Shown: positions 1 through 11,500, numbered from the stretch's first letter. The stretch is DNA of 64,000 nucleotides from Procambarus clarkii (GCF_040958095.1 NC_091208.1:1940085-2004084), one strand, 5' to 3'. Numbers and translations are program-made. Notes: generated from the sequence alone by a model not told the origin.

Positions 1-900
1 TACTAATAGCTTATTATATTCTTCTTGGTCTGATTGTTTATCATAGTTGCATTTTTGTAGGGCTTGTTGGCATTCCAGAAATTGCATTTTCTGGATCCTT
101 ATATCGTTTTCACATGCGGCTAATTTCCTATTTAATTCTTCTTGTTGTTGACGACTTATAGTTAATTGTTCATGTGCACTTTTTAGTTCCTTTTCGAGTG
201 CAACGTATTTGGATCTTATTCTAGTATTATTTGAATTTATTAAATCGGTTAGTTTTTCTTTTTCATCAGCTAAGTCTTTTATTTGTTTGTCTTTGTCTTC
301 AGAGATATGTTGAATTTGTCTATCTTTCTCATTTACCAAAAATGCATATTCTGTTTCATACTTTTTCTTTTCATCATCGTATTGGATTCTAAGCTTCATT
401 AATTCAGTATTATTTCGATCTTCTAGATTATTTTTCAATTTATTTTGATTATCTTGAAGAGTTAAATTTTCCTTCTTTAAATTCTCTATTTCATTTTCTT
501 GGTCTCCTAATTTCTTTGTAAGCTGCACAATAGTAAGTTCTAAATCTCTCACACTTGTATTTAAATCTGTTATTGTGGCATCTTGATATCCACATTTAAT
601 TTCTAATTCACTTTTTTCATTCTCGCATTCATTACATTTTTTATTCAAATGAGCTATTGTTTGTTTTTGTTGATTCTGACTCTTAAGAGGATATGTTTCA
701 GTTATTAATTTAATATATCGATCAGAGATAGTAAACAAATGAAGCATTTTATTCAATAATAAAATTATTCTTTTATCATCATCATTCACAACAACAAAAT
801 TGTTAATAAGAGTTTTTATGAATATACGTTCTCTCAAACCCGAGGAACCATTGTCTAGGAATGTTATAGTATTCACGATTATTTTAACAATTTCACTCAT
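1..900 (-). CDS. Long coiled-coil protein P1, N-terminal 300 codons (partial)
   Basis: An uninterrupted reading frame starts at the ATG at 900-898 (MSEIVK) and runs off the left edge without a stop. The first ~85 residues form a compact domain (RERIFIKT, LLNKMLHLF, SDRYIKLITETYP). From residue ~100 onward the chain is Lys/Glu/Gln/Asn-rich with heptad-like Leu and Ile spacing, so a long coiled coil is likely. The N-terminal domain is clearly paralogous to the one starting at 23165 (shared GLRERI, SDRYIKLIT and TYP blocks), and the paralogue predicts a protein of about 900 residues. I do not recognise the family. A structural or scaffolding protein is a guess. The start is chosen because the paralogue has its ATG at the same place. 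Confidence 0.8.
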   Translation of the reverse strand, partial: MSEIVKIIVNTITFLDNGSSGLRERIFIKTLINNFVVVNDDDKRIILLLNKMLHLFTISDRYIKLITETYPLKSQNQQKQTIAHLNKKCNECENEKSELEIKCGYQDATITDLNTSVRDLELTIVQLTKKLGDQENEIENLKKENLTLQDNQNKLKNNLEDRNNTELMKLRIQYDDEKKKYETEYAFLVNEKDRQIQHISEDKDKQIKDLADEKEKLTDLINSNNTRIRSKYVALEKELKSAHEQLTISRQQQEELNRKLAACENDIRIQKMQFLECQQALQKCNYDKQSDQEEYNKLLV

Positions 901-1196
901 TTTTTTTTAAATTATTGATTTAATATAATTCTACGATCAGGTGACAAAAGTTAAGCAAGAAAAAGAAGGATGAGTGGGGCTTCATTTTCAAACAGGTAAA
1001 AGAAATTATTTATTTATTTACCTGATACTCATAGAAATTGTAGGGGACGATGGATTGAGAGAATTAATTGGAGGAGGAGGAGGAGATGGTGGGTGTGTTG
1101 AGTAAGTAGGAGGAGATAGTGGTTTCGGAAAAGGAACTTTTTTGGATGCTCCATTCCCTTATACCCCCTTCTCAACATAGAAATTTGTCTCTCCTG
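901..1196. other. Intergenic, purine-rich tract
   Basis: Spacer between P1 and the next small gene. It has a GGA-rich stretch around 1067-1092 and AT-rich flanks. I see no gene here. Confidence 0.5.
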
Positions 1197-1457
1197 TTAT
1201 TTAAACATTTTATACAAAACTGACAAATTTTGTTGAATAATATGGTTTTCATGTTTCAGCTTATTAATATTCAGCAATAGTTGCTGTTGTGTTCTGGGTC
1301 CTGCTAATTTCGGAGGCAATGGGTTCACTGGAACTGTAGCAGCGAAAGTGGATGTTCTGCTTAAGTCTAAAATGACTCCTCTGTTATAGGCACTGCCTGA
1401 GACACGTACTAAAGACCTTGACAATTGCATATCATCAAATTCATATGGTGCAACCAT
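1197..1457 (-). CDS. Small leucine-zipper-like protein, 86 aa
   Basis: ATG at 1457-1455 to a stop at 1197. The C-terminal half (LLLNINKLKHENHIIQQNLSVL in outline, roughly residues 60-84) has hydrophobic residues at heptad spacing and could form a short coiled coil. The N-terminal half is uncharged and has no recognisable motif. A TATAAAA-like box lies only ~20-30 bp upstream of the ATG (around 1470-1477), which implies a very short leader. It lies on the same strand as P1, ~300 bp away. Function unknown. It is short, so it could be spurious, but the promoter placement supports it. Confidence 0.45.
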   Translation of the reverse strand: MVAPYEFDDMQLSRSLVRVSGSAYNRGVILDLSRTSTFAATVPVNPLPPKLAGPRTQQQLLLNINKLKHENHIIQQNLSVLYKMFK

Positions 1458-2293
1458 TATGAAAAACAGTATGTGCTCTCTTATTTTATATGATCAATTG
1501 TTATCCACTTCCCTAGAAAGAAACTTCCAACAGAAAAAGGGTGGTTGTAGTCCAGTTGATGGACAGATTGGTTGGGTGGTTGTAGATCAGTTGACAGACA
1601 AGTTGGTTGATTGGCTTGACCAGTTTGTGGAATGGTTGTTTGCTTCTTCAGTTCCGCCAGAGATTGAGTAGTACTGCTTGTTTTTTCACTTTCACTGTCT
1701 AGAAAGTTATATCAAGAGGTAGTATGTAGTGTAGTGTGCTTGGATGGCGACTCTACCACTAATTAATCCATAAACTGTGTTCTGCTGCAGGCTACCTTAG
1801 TGACACTTTTATACTACCTTAAAGACAAAAAAAAAAATAGAAATATCTATTTTGAAAGGATACACACACACATATTGGTATAACTAAACTACAACTTTTC
1901 CTCATCTGAGATTATATCTGGGGAAAGGAATAATATTTCGTCAATAATAATTATAAGGTATTTATTATAGGAATAATAAGATTTAAAATTCATATATTTC
2001 CAGCCGGGTTGATAGATAGGATACATTATGTTATGCAAATGGTCTAAAATCATCCTTATTACTGTAGGTGTGGACATATTTTTGTATCCAACACAACTTT
2101 CTTGACAATGATGTTTTCTAATTTCTTAGAAGAGTCTTGGGTACGAAGTATTTTCAATATAGTCTCCCTCAGCACCTTCAGCCGCCAGCACATCTGCACG
2201 TTCATTTCCATAAATTCCAACATGTTAGGTTTTGCAGTATTGCTCTCAAATCGTACATATCATATCATTATCACACATCTAAAACATTCTTTA
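1458..2293. other. Gene-poor stretch with a family A scrap and repeats
   Basis: No convincing gene. At 1879-1911 a ~30 bp stretch closely matches the interior of the family A gene at 44155-44187 (ACTAAACTACAA then CCTCATCTGAGAT), so it is a remnant of that family. At about 1500-1625 on the minus strand a ~36 bp unit rich in CAACCA and CATCAACTGG occurs roughly twice. A TATAAAAG-like box reads leftward near 1808-1816 but leads to no open frame. Short ORFs here have no supporting features. Confidence 0.4.
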
Positions 2294-4235
2294 CTAGGAT
2301 ATAATTACTTTAAAAGTATATTTTATCTCAGCTCTGCAAATTGGACATGTGGATATGTTTGATGCACATTTGAAACAAGTGCACATGTGATTACAAGGAA
2401 AAAACATTAACTCACTCTCATTCTCCATACAAATCTTACACTCAATCACTCTGTGTCTAATTTTACCTTCTGATTTTGGGAGAGCGGCAACTTGATCACT
2501 TATTCTACCAAATAATGGTTGTGGGTTAGAATCACCTGACATTGGTGGGCTTGGGACAACATCAACTTCAGTCAATGTCAATTCATCAACTATTGTAGAT
2601 TCTACTTGCTGATTGGGGTAAGACGCCAACTCAGTTCCATCAGACATTGGTTGGCTTGGAACAACATCAACTTCAGCTAATGCCAATTCATCTACTATAG
2701 GCTGTATTAAAGTTGTAGATGATTCTACTTGTTGGTTTTGGTCAGAAGCCAACTCATTTCCATCAGACATTGGTTTGCTTGGGACAATATCAACTTCAGC
2801 CAAGGCTAATTCATCTACTATAGGCTGTATTAAAGTTGTAGATGATTCTACTTGTTGGTTTTGGTCAGAAACCAACTCATTTCCATCAGACATTGGTGGG
2901 CTTGGGACAACATCTTCAGCCAATGTCAATTTATTTACTATAGGCTGTATTAAAGTTGTAGATGATTCTACTTGTTGGTTGGGTCAGAAACCAACTCTTT
3001 TCTAACTTCGTCTTCTATGTACTGTAAGACTGCTTCAATAAATGACTCAATGTTAAAGAAAGGTAACCCCTTCTCTTTGAGTTGATTATGATACGTTGTC
3101 ATCACATGATCTTCCTGGAAACCCATTGAAATAAGGTGCTTAGTCATGTCTAGTTCCTTAATAAGTTTGTGTTGATCTTCATTGATATGGGTTATTGAAG
3201 GGTTTGTCTCATAAGGTGGCCTTTCTCCTTGAACCTGAAAAAAAAGAATAAAGTTAATGTTACAAATGGCTTTTATAAAGATTACAATAATAATAGTCAA
3301 CCTTCATTTCAAGTTACTGTAACTCATCTAGCTGACATACCTGATCAATGAATTCTTTTCCTTTCGTCAAGAAGAGGAAGGTACACTCTGGGTACCAGGG
3401 AGCATGTTCATCCCAAGGTATATCATCAGTTTCCCAGTTTCGAAGTCCATTCCCACAATGATAAAAGCGCACATGATCACTTAAACCACAATAGAAGAAT
3501 CCAGCTTCTGACAATTCAGTTGGTTTCTGTGTTACACGTTCAGGCCAATTGTTAAAGCTTGCTAGGCGACTTTCAAGTGTTAAGTAGTCTTTTCGCTTGG
3601 CGATGGTATGCTGGTGAACTCCATTGTTTGTCATAGGACTTAGACCACAGACATCTATTCCTTGTGTATAGGACGAATTTTTACTATTTCTCAGTGGAAC
3701 GGAATAACCCATTGAATTTTTCATTAAATAGTAGTGGAAAATTTCCCACTGGTTGGTTTCGAATGAATGGACAATGGGGAAAGTGAAACTGATGTTCGCC
3801 TCTGGGAGTGTCTCCTCTTTCCCAGGCACCAAGAATGCCTCGACAAAAGACACAAGCAACGTGGTCATTTGTTCGCAGGTAGTAAAAGCCATCACGAGCC
3901 AAATCAGATGGTTCTAACCATTCAAGTGGCCAATCTATGTAGGTATCCAAACGTTCCTTTTCAAACCGTAAACTGTCATATGAATCAAACTTCTTAGAAA
4001 TAGATCTTTTCACGTTCTGATTAAATGTGCATTCTGGTTTCTCTTTCTTATGTAAAGCAATGATTCTATTTTCATCTTGGTTTACGTTCGTGGCATCAAT
4101 TTGAAAATGGCACATTGAACATTCTAAAAGATTTGCTTTATGAGTATAATAGAAACCCGCCTTTGCAAGTACATGACTGTTTACACTGAAGTTACAGTCC
4201 TTAAAAGTCTCCAAACGATTTTTTTCTTCTCTCAT
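2294..4235 (-). CDS. Inhibitor of apoptosis, 3 BIR + UBA + RING (contig copy 1, frame-broken)
   Basis: Two exons on the minus strand: 4235..3341 and 3234..2294, with a 106 bp GT-AG intron (donor CAG|GTATGT, acceptor TTTTTTTCAG|GTTC). Exon 1 carries three BIR domains. Exon 2 carries a UBA-like segment (LISMGFQEDHV), about four ~41-residue repeats (PIVDELALAEVD), then a C-terminal RING (CKIC, CNHMCTCFKC, CPIC). This is the only copy in which the RING is visible. IAPs of this layout bind caspases through BIR domains and act as E3 ubiquitin ligases through the RING. BIR3 lacks the first zinc cysteine (HVRFYHC, with F where C is expected). Two single-base differences from the second copy break the frame, near 3711 and near 2967. 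Both are probably sequence errors, since the other copy reads through. TATA box upstream. Confidence 0.85.
2560..2990 (-). repeat. 123-bp coding tandem repeats inside the IAP gene
   Basis: A block containing TCTACTATAGGCTG recurs at 2690, 2813 and 2936, so the period is 123 bp (41 codons). It encodes variants of SSTTLIQPIVDEL...VVPSxPMSDG. A fourth, shorter unit lies at 2590. The repeats separate the UBA-like segment from the RING and are acidic and probably unstructured. Confidence 0.85.
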
Positions 4236-4297
4236 TGCTATGAAAACAAAATGTGAGTGTTGTATTAGACTGACTAGTTAGTGACTGAGAGAGGCAT

Positions 4298-4324
4298 CTC
4301 TCTCTCTCTCTCTCTCTTTATATA
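4298..4324 (-). promoter_or_regulatory. IAP promoter (copy 1): TATA box and CT microsatellite
   Basis: On the minus strand TATATAAA (4317-4324) is followed by a (GA)n run and then CTCAGTCAC about 30-38 bp downstream, an arthropod TCAGT-type initiator. The IAP ATG follows ~50 bp later. The second copy has the same arrangement at 13284-13291. Confidence 0.65.
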
Positions 4325-4920
4325 ATACACAATCTCCCTCCCCCATCCTCCCCCTCCTCCTTCTCCTCGTCCTCTTCCTGTTGACTCATAGACTTAAAAT
4401 TGGGACTATAGAGTTTATCAGCTGAAATCCTTTACCAAATCCCTTAGTAAAAAGCTGAAATAATGGTAAGAAAAATATAGGGAACCAAGTGGAAATTCTG
4501 TGATAAAAATAGAAATTTAATTGTGGAAATTTTACTACATTTTTTACACAGATTCTTTTCTCAACCTGGGCGCCCCCCCCCCCCCAAAAAAAAAATAAAT
4601 AAATCACGTCCCAGATAAAAAAATACTACTACCTAACTACTTACTTATTTTTATTGATGAACACTTTATATATCATATGTAAATCAATACAAACTCCAGT
4701 CTAAAAGATGTCATCCCTACCACAGGTGTTACTAGAAAACATATTTTAATTAATTGTCCCTAGTCCACTTCTCGACAGTAATGAAGACGGTAATTTGTCT
4801 CTATAGACTTCTAAAGATGATCAAGACGAAAATGTGTAACTGAGTTGGTTGTTTTCCCAATGCCTTCCACTATATAATAAAGTTAATGGTAACTAACCAC
4901 CTAATTCTTCTTCATCATCT
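4325..4920. other. Intergenic between IAP and ligase-like gene (copy 1)
   Basis: A pyrimidine-rich stretch (CTCC repeats, 4330-4380), a C-run followed by an A-run at about 4573-4598, and otherwise AT-rich sequence. No gene seen. The homopolymers here differ in length between the two copies. Confidence 0.5.
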
Positions 4921-6544
4921 TCAAAATTGTCGGTCAAATTTTTTTTCAAAAAGAAACCTGCTCCATATTGTTGGAAATTGGGGCCTAATATCTTCCACGG
5001 CAATATGTTTTTTTTCTACTTTTTCATTTAGTCACTGTAGAAAACTTGTCCCCATTTCCTGAAAGTAATGATAATTATTTATTAGTGTTATAAATCCCTT
5101 ATTTTTCAACCTAATTTTTCAAATAATTAATTTCTTAAGAGGGTCTTTTATGAAAACAAAGTAGGTAGGTGCTTTACCCATCATACTCACCTTACATCTT
5201 TGTAAAATATAAATCGAAAACTTGAGCCATTTCTGAATTTCATTTAGTCGTAATTGAGTTAAGTGAATATTATTCTCTAAACTCCAATTTTGCTTGTTTT
5301 TTTTCTTGGATAAAAAACAATAAACTGCTTTTTCCCTCAAGGCTCTAAGTATTACATACCATCTTGTTTTTACTTTTATCATTCCAATTGTTTCTTCATT
5401 CTCATTTAGAAAATAAAAAACTTCACCTTCTTTGTAAAGATCACTTTGCACCTGTAAAAATAATTTAATAATATAGTTTCATAAAAGAAATTGTATTGAA
5501 AAATGTGACAATATAAATTGGCACTTCCTTGTACAATAGACTTTTTGTTTGCCTACCTTATTCTGTGTTTCACTACATCTTTAGCTTCAATTATTGAATA
5601 GGCAGGAGATGTAAAGCCTAATGCCGTAAACAGGTTGAGTGTGTAGTGTGGAGGTAATGCAAGAAGGCTAGTCTCTTCATATTCGTTGTACAATGGAGTA
5701 AAACAGATAACGTTGAGTTGATGCTTATCCAAGTGACTGAGGTTAACAATATGTTGGTTGTCAGGTTGAAGAAGCTCACACACAGCTGTACATTTAGTAT
5801 AGTGTAAGATACTATATACCAAATGTCGATTCATAATATCCATATTATTCAATTGTATCCCACAGTGATCTGGCCACAACTTTAGCAACAACATAACGTT
5901 CTCCATCATACCGCTCAATGTCTTCCCTTTCTCCAATTAACATACGAACACTTTTACTCCCAGTAATTAAAAAAAAATTTACCATTAATGTATCTGCCAC
6001 TGAAATGAGCTGATTCACCATTCACTTTAGTCATACAAACTACTTTAGAAGTAGTAGTACTGGGATCTTCTAAGCAATATTGTTTCCATAGATCATTTGT
6101 TTCCGGTTGTTTATCATCCTCATCACCAATACCACCAGTAAATTTTTTATTGGCAAAGATCACTAAATCAAACTGTCCCTTAAACTCCAAGAGTGTTACA
6201 CCACGAGGAACATTTTTTCGAACTTCCGGATCATTGTTGTAGATTGTGTCATCAGGGCCATAGCAGTTGACCTTTATGTCATGAAGAATAGCAGGGTCGT
6301 CTTCAGGGAATAGGATTCCATGTGGGACATTTGCACTTATTCTTTTTATCTTCTTTTTTTCTTGCAATGTTTTTAAAAAGATTTTCATACCTACAAACAA
6401 AAGAAAAAAAAATAAGAAGTAATAATTTATTGGGGTATGGATATTATAAAAAATATATATATGATATATATTATTAACATATTATAATAATGATACTTAC
6501 AATTCCGAAGACTTTAAACTGTTTTCAGCATAACAAATCATCTT
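4921..6544 (-). CDS. RNA-ligase-like nucleotidyltransferase (contig copy 1, frame-broken)
   Basis: Same gene as 13890-15512, where it is described in full. Exons on the minus strand: a short 5' exon near 6500-6544, 6390..5557, 5451..5191 and 5058..4921. Single-base differences break the frame in this copy, including within the A-run near 5968-5976 and around 5835, while the second copy is open throughout the main exon. The motif I lysine (KVNG) and motif IV (CELLQP) are present. As in copy 2, the last exon has an in-frame TGA followed by further open codons. Confidence 0.6.
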
Positions 6545-7123
6545 CTGAAATGAAAATCTTCTGCTCCAAATGTATCTGGAAGTTTTTCTTTCATCTTTTT
6601 TTGGAATATGTTATCAAGGGTCATCATTAACATATTTATAGAAAGTGGTGAATCCATAGTTGTTGTATATGTCAACAATTAAATAATATTAAATAGTTAT
6701 CACTATGGACATATGCATGCTGCATCATACCACTTAACACTGAGGTAATAATACTGGGCATAACGCTTTTATATACTTGAAGGCGATTTAACTCACCCCT
6801 CCCCCTCCTCCTCCTCCTCATCCTCCTACTCCTCAAGTCAGAATTGAAAAGATAGATATAAAAGAATTCAACTGTCAGTTACAACCCTAGTCCTGTGCTG
6901 TATCTAGTGAGTCCACTTTGATAATATTATAATATAATAAGATAATATAATTATATTGACTTAGTTTGGGTAAGGTAGGGTTTTGTTTGGTCTTACTCTA
7001 ATTATTAATCCTGCATCACCTTATACTATCTTAGATAAAAATGTTGATTGAGCAGTTAAGTTACATATGCCTTAACATATTTTTTTTTTTTTTACATTCA
7101 CAGATTTGAAATAAATCACCATT
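6545..7123. promoter_or_regulatory. Divergent promoter region (copy 1)
   Basis: Holds back-to-back promoters for the ligase-like gene (minus) and the 170-residue gene (plus). The minus strand has TATATAAAAG near 6771-6780. The plus strand has TATAAAAG near 6858-6866 followed by GTCAGTTAC. A candidate 5' UTR intron of the plus gene ends in the T-rich ...TTCACAG acceptor just before 7110. Detailed coordinates are given for the second copy. Confidence 0.55.
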
Positions 7124-7546
7124 ATGACTGATATTAACGAGACAACAGCAAATTTTGAAAATGATAAGACTTCGAGTGAACCCAACCCTACAGGCAAAGC
7201 AATGAACCCCAATGAAATATGGGAAGCTGAATCTGTTAAGACTGAACCCAACCCTACTAACCCCAATGAAATATGGGAAATTGAATCTGTAAAGATTATG
7301 TTAATAAAACTTGAAGAAATACTACTAAAGTGGGGAATAAAATATGAATTATTCATGAGACAAAATAATGGAGTCAAGCTTGAAAATACCTATCAAGTGA
7401 TTTTGATGTCGAAGGCCTCATCACAGGAAAACATTGAAATAAACCATATTAAAGTAGTATTTCAAGATGATGAATTGGTTTTGTTTAATGGGTGTGATGA
7501 CAACTTAAGTTACCACCTGAAAAAAACACAAATATGTTGTGTGTGA
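7124..7546 (+). CDS. Acidic protein with NPNEIWE repeats (copy 1, truncated by a frameshift)
   Basis: Same gene as 16094-16606. Here one extra A in the run near 7517-7523 shifts the frame, so the protein ends at 140 residues instead of 170. The N-terminal part is identical between copies and has two NPNEIWE-ESVK units. Confidence 0.6.
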   Translation: MTDINETTANFENDKTSSEPNPTGKAMNPNEIWEAESVKTEPNPTNPNEIWEIESVKIMLIKLEEILLKWGIKYELFMRQNNGVKLENTYQVILMSKASSQENIEINHIKVVFQDDELVLFNGCDDNLSYHLKKTQICCV

Positions 7547-8395
7547 GTATACCCTCATCCAATTAACTATCCATAGTTTTTTTAAATATGAAGAAAATTA
7601 CCCACTACTTTGTACATACGAATTTTTAAAGATGAATGGGCATCCAGCCCAGCGTGGGATAATCGGGTGAAGTAACTTTACACACAAAATTTAATGATTA
7701 TTTCCTCGGCTCCAAATAGATGTTTTCCTCCTCCCCAACTTCAATGGAAGAATCACTTGATATATCAATGAGATAGCTTAACAAAAAGCTATAATGTCTC
7801 CTGTCCCTCCTCCCCTCTATTTGGAGGAGGTGGGTGCAAGGCGTCGTCCTCATTCACTCCAAACCCACCTTCACGTATCTAGACAGTCTTCACAATACCG
7901 ACATATGACAACTTGTACTGACACTCACCGGAACTAGTGCCAGCCATACTGACATTATCATCTTACTTTTTAATTATACTACATCTGTTCCCATTCTGGG
8001 CTCACTTTTTATTTAGTGAAAAATTACAGTGAAATTAAAAGGTGGCCCCCATTCCCCTACCTATGTACACTAGAATAATAAAGGCAAAATTAAAAAAAAA
8101 ATAAAGCAATATATTTTATAATTCATACACACTTTTATTTAGTGAAAATTACAGTGGAATTAAAAATGAAATGAGGCAGCCTTCAACTGTTCGAAAGTTT
8201 TTTTTTTTTAAATCAGCAATCTCCTGCCAGAGGTTTGTATTCTTCTTCTTCAGGTCGGTGATGTACCCACGTCACTCACTATGTCAGTCACTGTGCGGAA
8301 GTTTTGAATAACATTGGCACTTTGGTCCCATTATAAATTAAGATGACTTCCAAGTGGGTGCACATATCAATTCCTCAAAAGAAAGGCGCGTTGTT
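7547..8395. other. Intergenic, with repeated polyadenylation-region motif (copy 1)
   Basis: Contains the shifted end of the upstream gene, then non-coding sequence. The motif TTTTATTTAGTGAAAA..TTACAGTG occurs twice (about 8008-8040 and 8132-8160). Read on the minus strand it gives CTAAATAAAAGTG with an AATAAA signal, suitable for the end of the family D gene. No other gene seen. Confidence 0.45.
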
Positions 8396-8853
8396 TCAGC
8401 CTTCCAACTCTTTAATTTCATTTTTTAAATCATCAATCTCCTGCTTGAGGTCGGTGTAGTTCTGCTTCAGGTAAGTGATTATTTTTAATAACTCTTGCTC
8501 TATCATCTTCAATAGTGTGTTGTTCTGATTGATGTCGGTGTTGTTCTGCTTGATGTTGGTGATTATTTTGCTGATTAATTGTAACAACTCTTGGTCTGTC
8601 TTCAAAATATTGTCTCATTCTGCTTGATGATGTCGGTGTTGTTCTGCTTGAGGTTGGTGTTGTTCAGCTTGATGTGGAATATTTGTAACAACTCTTTCTC
8701 TATATTCAATATTAGTGTCTCCTCTTCCTCTTCCCAGCATAGTTTCAAGGTTTTTTTCAGCGTATCTTGTGTCCTATTCTCCATCCTGGGGTTCATCTGA
8801 GGAGAGAGCATCTCGGACAACTTTTTCTTTGGAAGAGCAGCGAAGCTGGCCAT
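8396..8853 (-). CDS. Family D coiled-coil protein (copy 1, frame-broken)
   Basis: Same gene as 17369-17827. One A is missing in the run at about 8605-8608, which splits the frame in this copy. The repeated NNTDI/LKQNN units and the LPKKKLSEML start region are intact. Confidence 0.6.
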
Positions 8854-8945
8854 CAGTGGATGTAATATAAGAGTGAGAGTGGTCGGCGGCAACGAATATT
8901 TATATATATGGCTCAACTGACACAGTACTGCTCCGGACAACCAGC
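8854..8945 (-). promoter_or_regulatory. Shared promoter cassette, family D copy 1
   Basis: Minus-strand order: GGTTGTCCGGAGC, TGTCAGTTGAGCC, TATATATAAATATT (8896-8909), CCACTCTCAC, TACATCCACTGATGG. The same order of blocks precedes genes at 17828, 26102, 54713 and 62333. Confidence 0.7.
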
Positions 8946-9503
8946 TATTACATTACTAGGTGGAACTTCGCCGCCATGAGTTTGATCACAAGGTTTTCAA
9001 CACTTTATCTAAAATATCACTTTTAAAATGTTGACTTCAACCTTCAAACGGTCCAAAAATTTTTTATTAAATCAGTATTCTTCTGCTTGAGGTTGGTGGT
9101 GTTCATCGTTTTTTCTAATCAATATTCTTTTGATGAGGTGTATTGATGTTCTCTCTGTGACATCAATAAGCATTGTTTCAATTTTTTTTTTCAGCGCAGC
9201 TTCTTTACCCTAACTTGTGGGTTACAGAAGTTAATGAAATTGGGGAGTATGACTGCTACGGGATGCCCACTCACGGATGCGATCCCACTATTTCTTGACA
9301 CGGGTGCTTTTGGCTGCTGGGTTGAAGAAGTTACGTAAAAAAGTGAATTTGAATTAAAAATTGCCCAAATACTAGAAAAAGGTGGGGGCCTGGGAGCCTT
9401 TTGGAAAAATTTGGGTTGGGGTAGATAATAAAATAAATTAATTTGTGGAAATAATATAATATATTCAGTATCTCATTCTTTTACCTTTTTTTACCCCAAT
9501 TAT
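8946..9503. other. Family D remnant and a dispersed repeat (copy 1)
   Basis: About 9060-9240 resembles the family D coding region in pieces (TTCTGCTTGAGGTTGGTG, then TTTTTTCAGCG), read on the minus strand but with no open frame, so it is a gene fragment. About 9408-9512 matches 59945-60055 (TTTGTGGAAATAATATAAT, TATTCAGTATCTCATTC), a short dispersed repeat. Confidence 0.45.
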
Positions 9504-10455
9504 TTATTTAGAGTGACTAACAACTACTACTATTTTCTGATTGAACTGTCCATTCATGCTTATTTTGTAAAAGTATTTTCTTGGGGAAATAAGCCACCAC
9601 AATGCAGCCAACAAACATTCAGAAACCGGTTTCAAGGTTCTGCTATACAGGCATTCCTCATTTTTTTCTCCAGTCTGTGTGATTTTATCCATGATGGCTT
9701 CGGTAAAAAAAAAAAAAGGTAACTTCCGAATGGTCCTGAACAACTTCTATCTTCCATTTAGTGTCTGTCACTTCGACATCTCTTTTTGGGAAGTTGCGGA
9801 GCTGTGTAGTAGCAAATAAGAAAGACATTAATATATTCTCTACCGAATAAATTTTACAGAGCATAGGAATTCACAGATTTAAAAAAAAAAAACTTTTAAT
9901 CACAAAAAAATAAATAACATACACTGAAATTAAAAGGATTAATTTCAGTCCATCCTAGACTAACTAGGTCAGACCTAAAACGTCATAATTTTCACTTATT
10001 AGTAAAGTTAATTACAAATACATACCTGTGCCTGTTGTTGTTTCCTGACCGAAGACACGTTCCTCCACATTCTCCTGCTTCTCCCATTCCTCCCCTGACT
10101 TGGTGTCATCATCTCCATCTGAAGACCATGGCCATTTGATTTTTCTAGAATCAAGCTTCCTTAGTGCCTTTTCTTTCTTCTTCATCTTTCTCTTTATGGC
10201 CTTATTTAGTACCAAGCCCTTTAGTTTGTCAATCAACCGGTCACTTTCGAATGCGTCTGAGGACGACGATAAGGACGACGATGAGGACGACGATAAAGAC
10301 GATAATGAGGAAGAAGATGAAGAAGATGACCTTGCTTTTACCGTTGATTCAACCAAACAAGACATTTGCTCAAGTAAGACAGATGCAGCTTGACCTCTTT
10401 CAGCTTGTTCTTTTGCTTCCCCAGAAGAGTTAGTAGTTATCTCGAAACCCTTCAT
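9504..10455 (-). CDS. Ser-rich basic protein, two exons (copy 1)
   Basis: Exon 10455..10026 starts at ATG 10455 (MKGFEITT) and ends at a clear donor ACAG|GTATG. The following exon opens at 9801 after CTACTACACAG and runs to about 9504. The first exon encodes a long poly-Ser tract (about residues 40-70), a Lys-rich segment (KRKMKKKEKALRK) and an acidic tail (SDGDDDTKS). No domain recognised. A nuclear, intrinsically disordered protein is plausible but unproven. In this copy the first exon is open, while exon 2 carries an indel near 9737. Poly-T runs make the frame of exon 2 uncertain in both copies. Confidence 0.5.
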
Positions 10456-11000
10456 CAGTTCGGAAACAAGGGGTGGGGGAGGATAGAGGGAGGAAAGAAC
10501 GAATAACAATAAATTAAAATTACTATTATAATTGTGTTTTACTGTAGTATAATGAATAAAAAATCAATCTCTAAATGTTAATTTACCTGAAAGAGACAAA
10601 TAATTACAAGTCAATCATTTTACACTATACTCTCTTTATATGTTTCCAAATGGCTTAGGAAGTGGTATATTCTGACTTGTTTCCTTCAGCTGAGATAGCT
10701 GGCTGTACCTGATCATTGCGCACATAAGTAGTTATGTAGGTACTATAACAATAAGAAATAGAGTGTGTGGTTTTTTTATGATTTGATTCATAAACTGAAC
10801 TGGTAAGGAATTGATTATTGAAGCTTGTTGTTATGTAATTCTTGATGGACTAGATGACTGCATATGGATCAACAGTTAAACTGTAATGACGCCCGCCACT
10901 ACCCTACTGAATGATAAACTGCTTAATTTCAGTAGACTATTATACACCTGACACTGGAGCTGGAGAGAGAGCAAGGGTTTGTGACTCTTAAATAGGCAGA
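10456..11000. other. 5' region of the Ser-rich gene, up to the contig end
   Basis: Non-coding on both strands. It includes the CTTTCAG|GTAAA acceptor near 10585 of a 5' UTR intron that is clearer in copy 2. The contig stops at 11000, before the TATA box that copy 2 shows at 19997-20004. Confidence 0.5.
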
Positions 11001-11500
11001 NNNNNNNNNNNNNNNNNNNNNNNNNNNNNNNNNNNNNNNNNNNNNNNNNNNNNNNNNNNNNNNNNNNNNNNNNNNNNNNNNNNNNNNNNNNNNNNNNNNN
11101 NNNNNNNNNNNNNNNNNNNNNNNNNNNNNNNNNNNNNNNNNNNNNNNNNNNNNNNNNNNNNNNNNNNNNNNNNNNNNNNNNNNNNNNNNNNNNNNNNNNN
11201 NNNNNNNNNNNNNNNNNNNNNNNNNNNNNNNNNNNNNNNNNNNNNNNNNNNNNNNNNNNNNNNNNNNNNNNNNNNNNNNNNNNNNNNNNNNNNNNNNNNN
11301 NNNNNNNNNNNNNNNNNNNNNNNNNNNNNNNNNNNNNNNNNNNNNNNNNNNNNNNNNNNNNNNNNNNNNNNNNNNNNNNNNNNNNNNNNNNNNNNNNNNN
11401 NNNNNNNNNNNNNNNNNNNNNNNNNNNNNNNNNNNNNNNNNNNNNNNNNNNNNNNNNNNNNNNNNNNNNNNNNNNNNNNNNNNNNNNNNNNNNNNNNNNN
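11001..11500. other. Assembly gap, 500 N
   Basis: Exactly 500 unknown bases, a nominal gap size. Reading frames that pass through it are artefacts. If the flanks overlap as argued, no sequence is actually missing. Confidence 0.98.

Larger units (their letters stand above)
2534..11000 (+). repeat. 8.47 kb segment duplicated at 11501-19989 (left copy)
   Basis: Base 2534 corresponds to 11501 and base 11000 to 19989, in the same orientation. The copies are nearly identical and differ mainly by single-base indels and rare substitutions. The net length difference is 22 bp. The left copy ends at the N run and the right copy begins at it, which is the pattern of two overlapping contig ends that were scaffolded instead of merged. 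Confidence 0.9.

Noticed and set aside
1459..1671. Plus-strand 70-codon frame
   Set aside because: Covers a short tandem repeat, with no domain and no promoter.
7072..7377. Minus-strand frame opposite the NPNEIWE gene (also 16024-16347)
   Set aside because: Antisense shadow. The plus frame has a TATA box, an initiator and a splice acceptor.
10100..10393. Plus-strand Asp-rich frame opposite the poly-Ser tract (also 19078-19410)
   Set aside because: Complement of Ser codons. The minus-strand frame has a start, a splice donor and a promoter.
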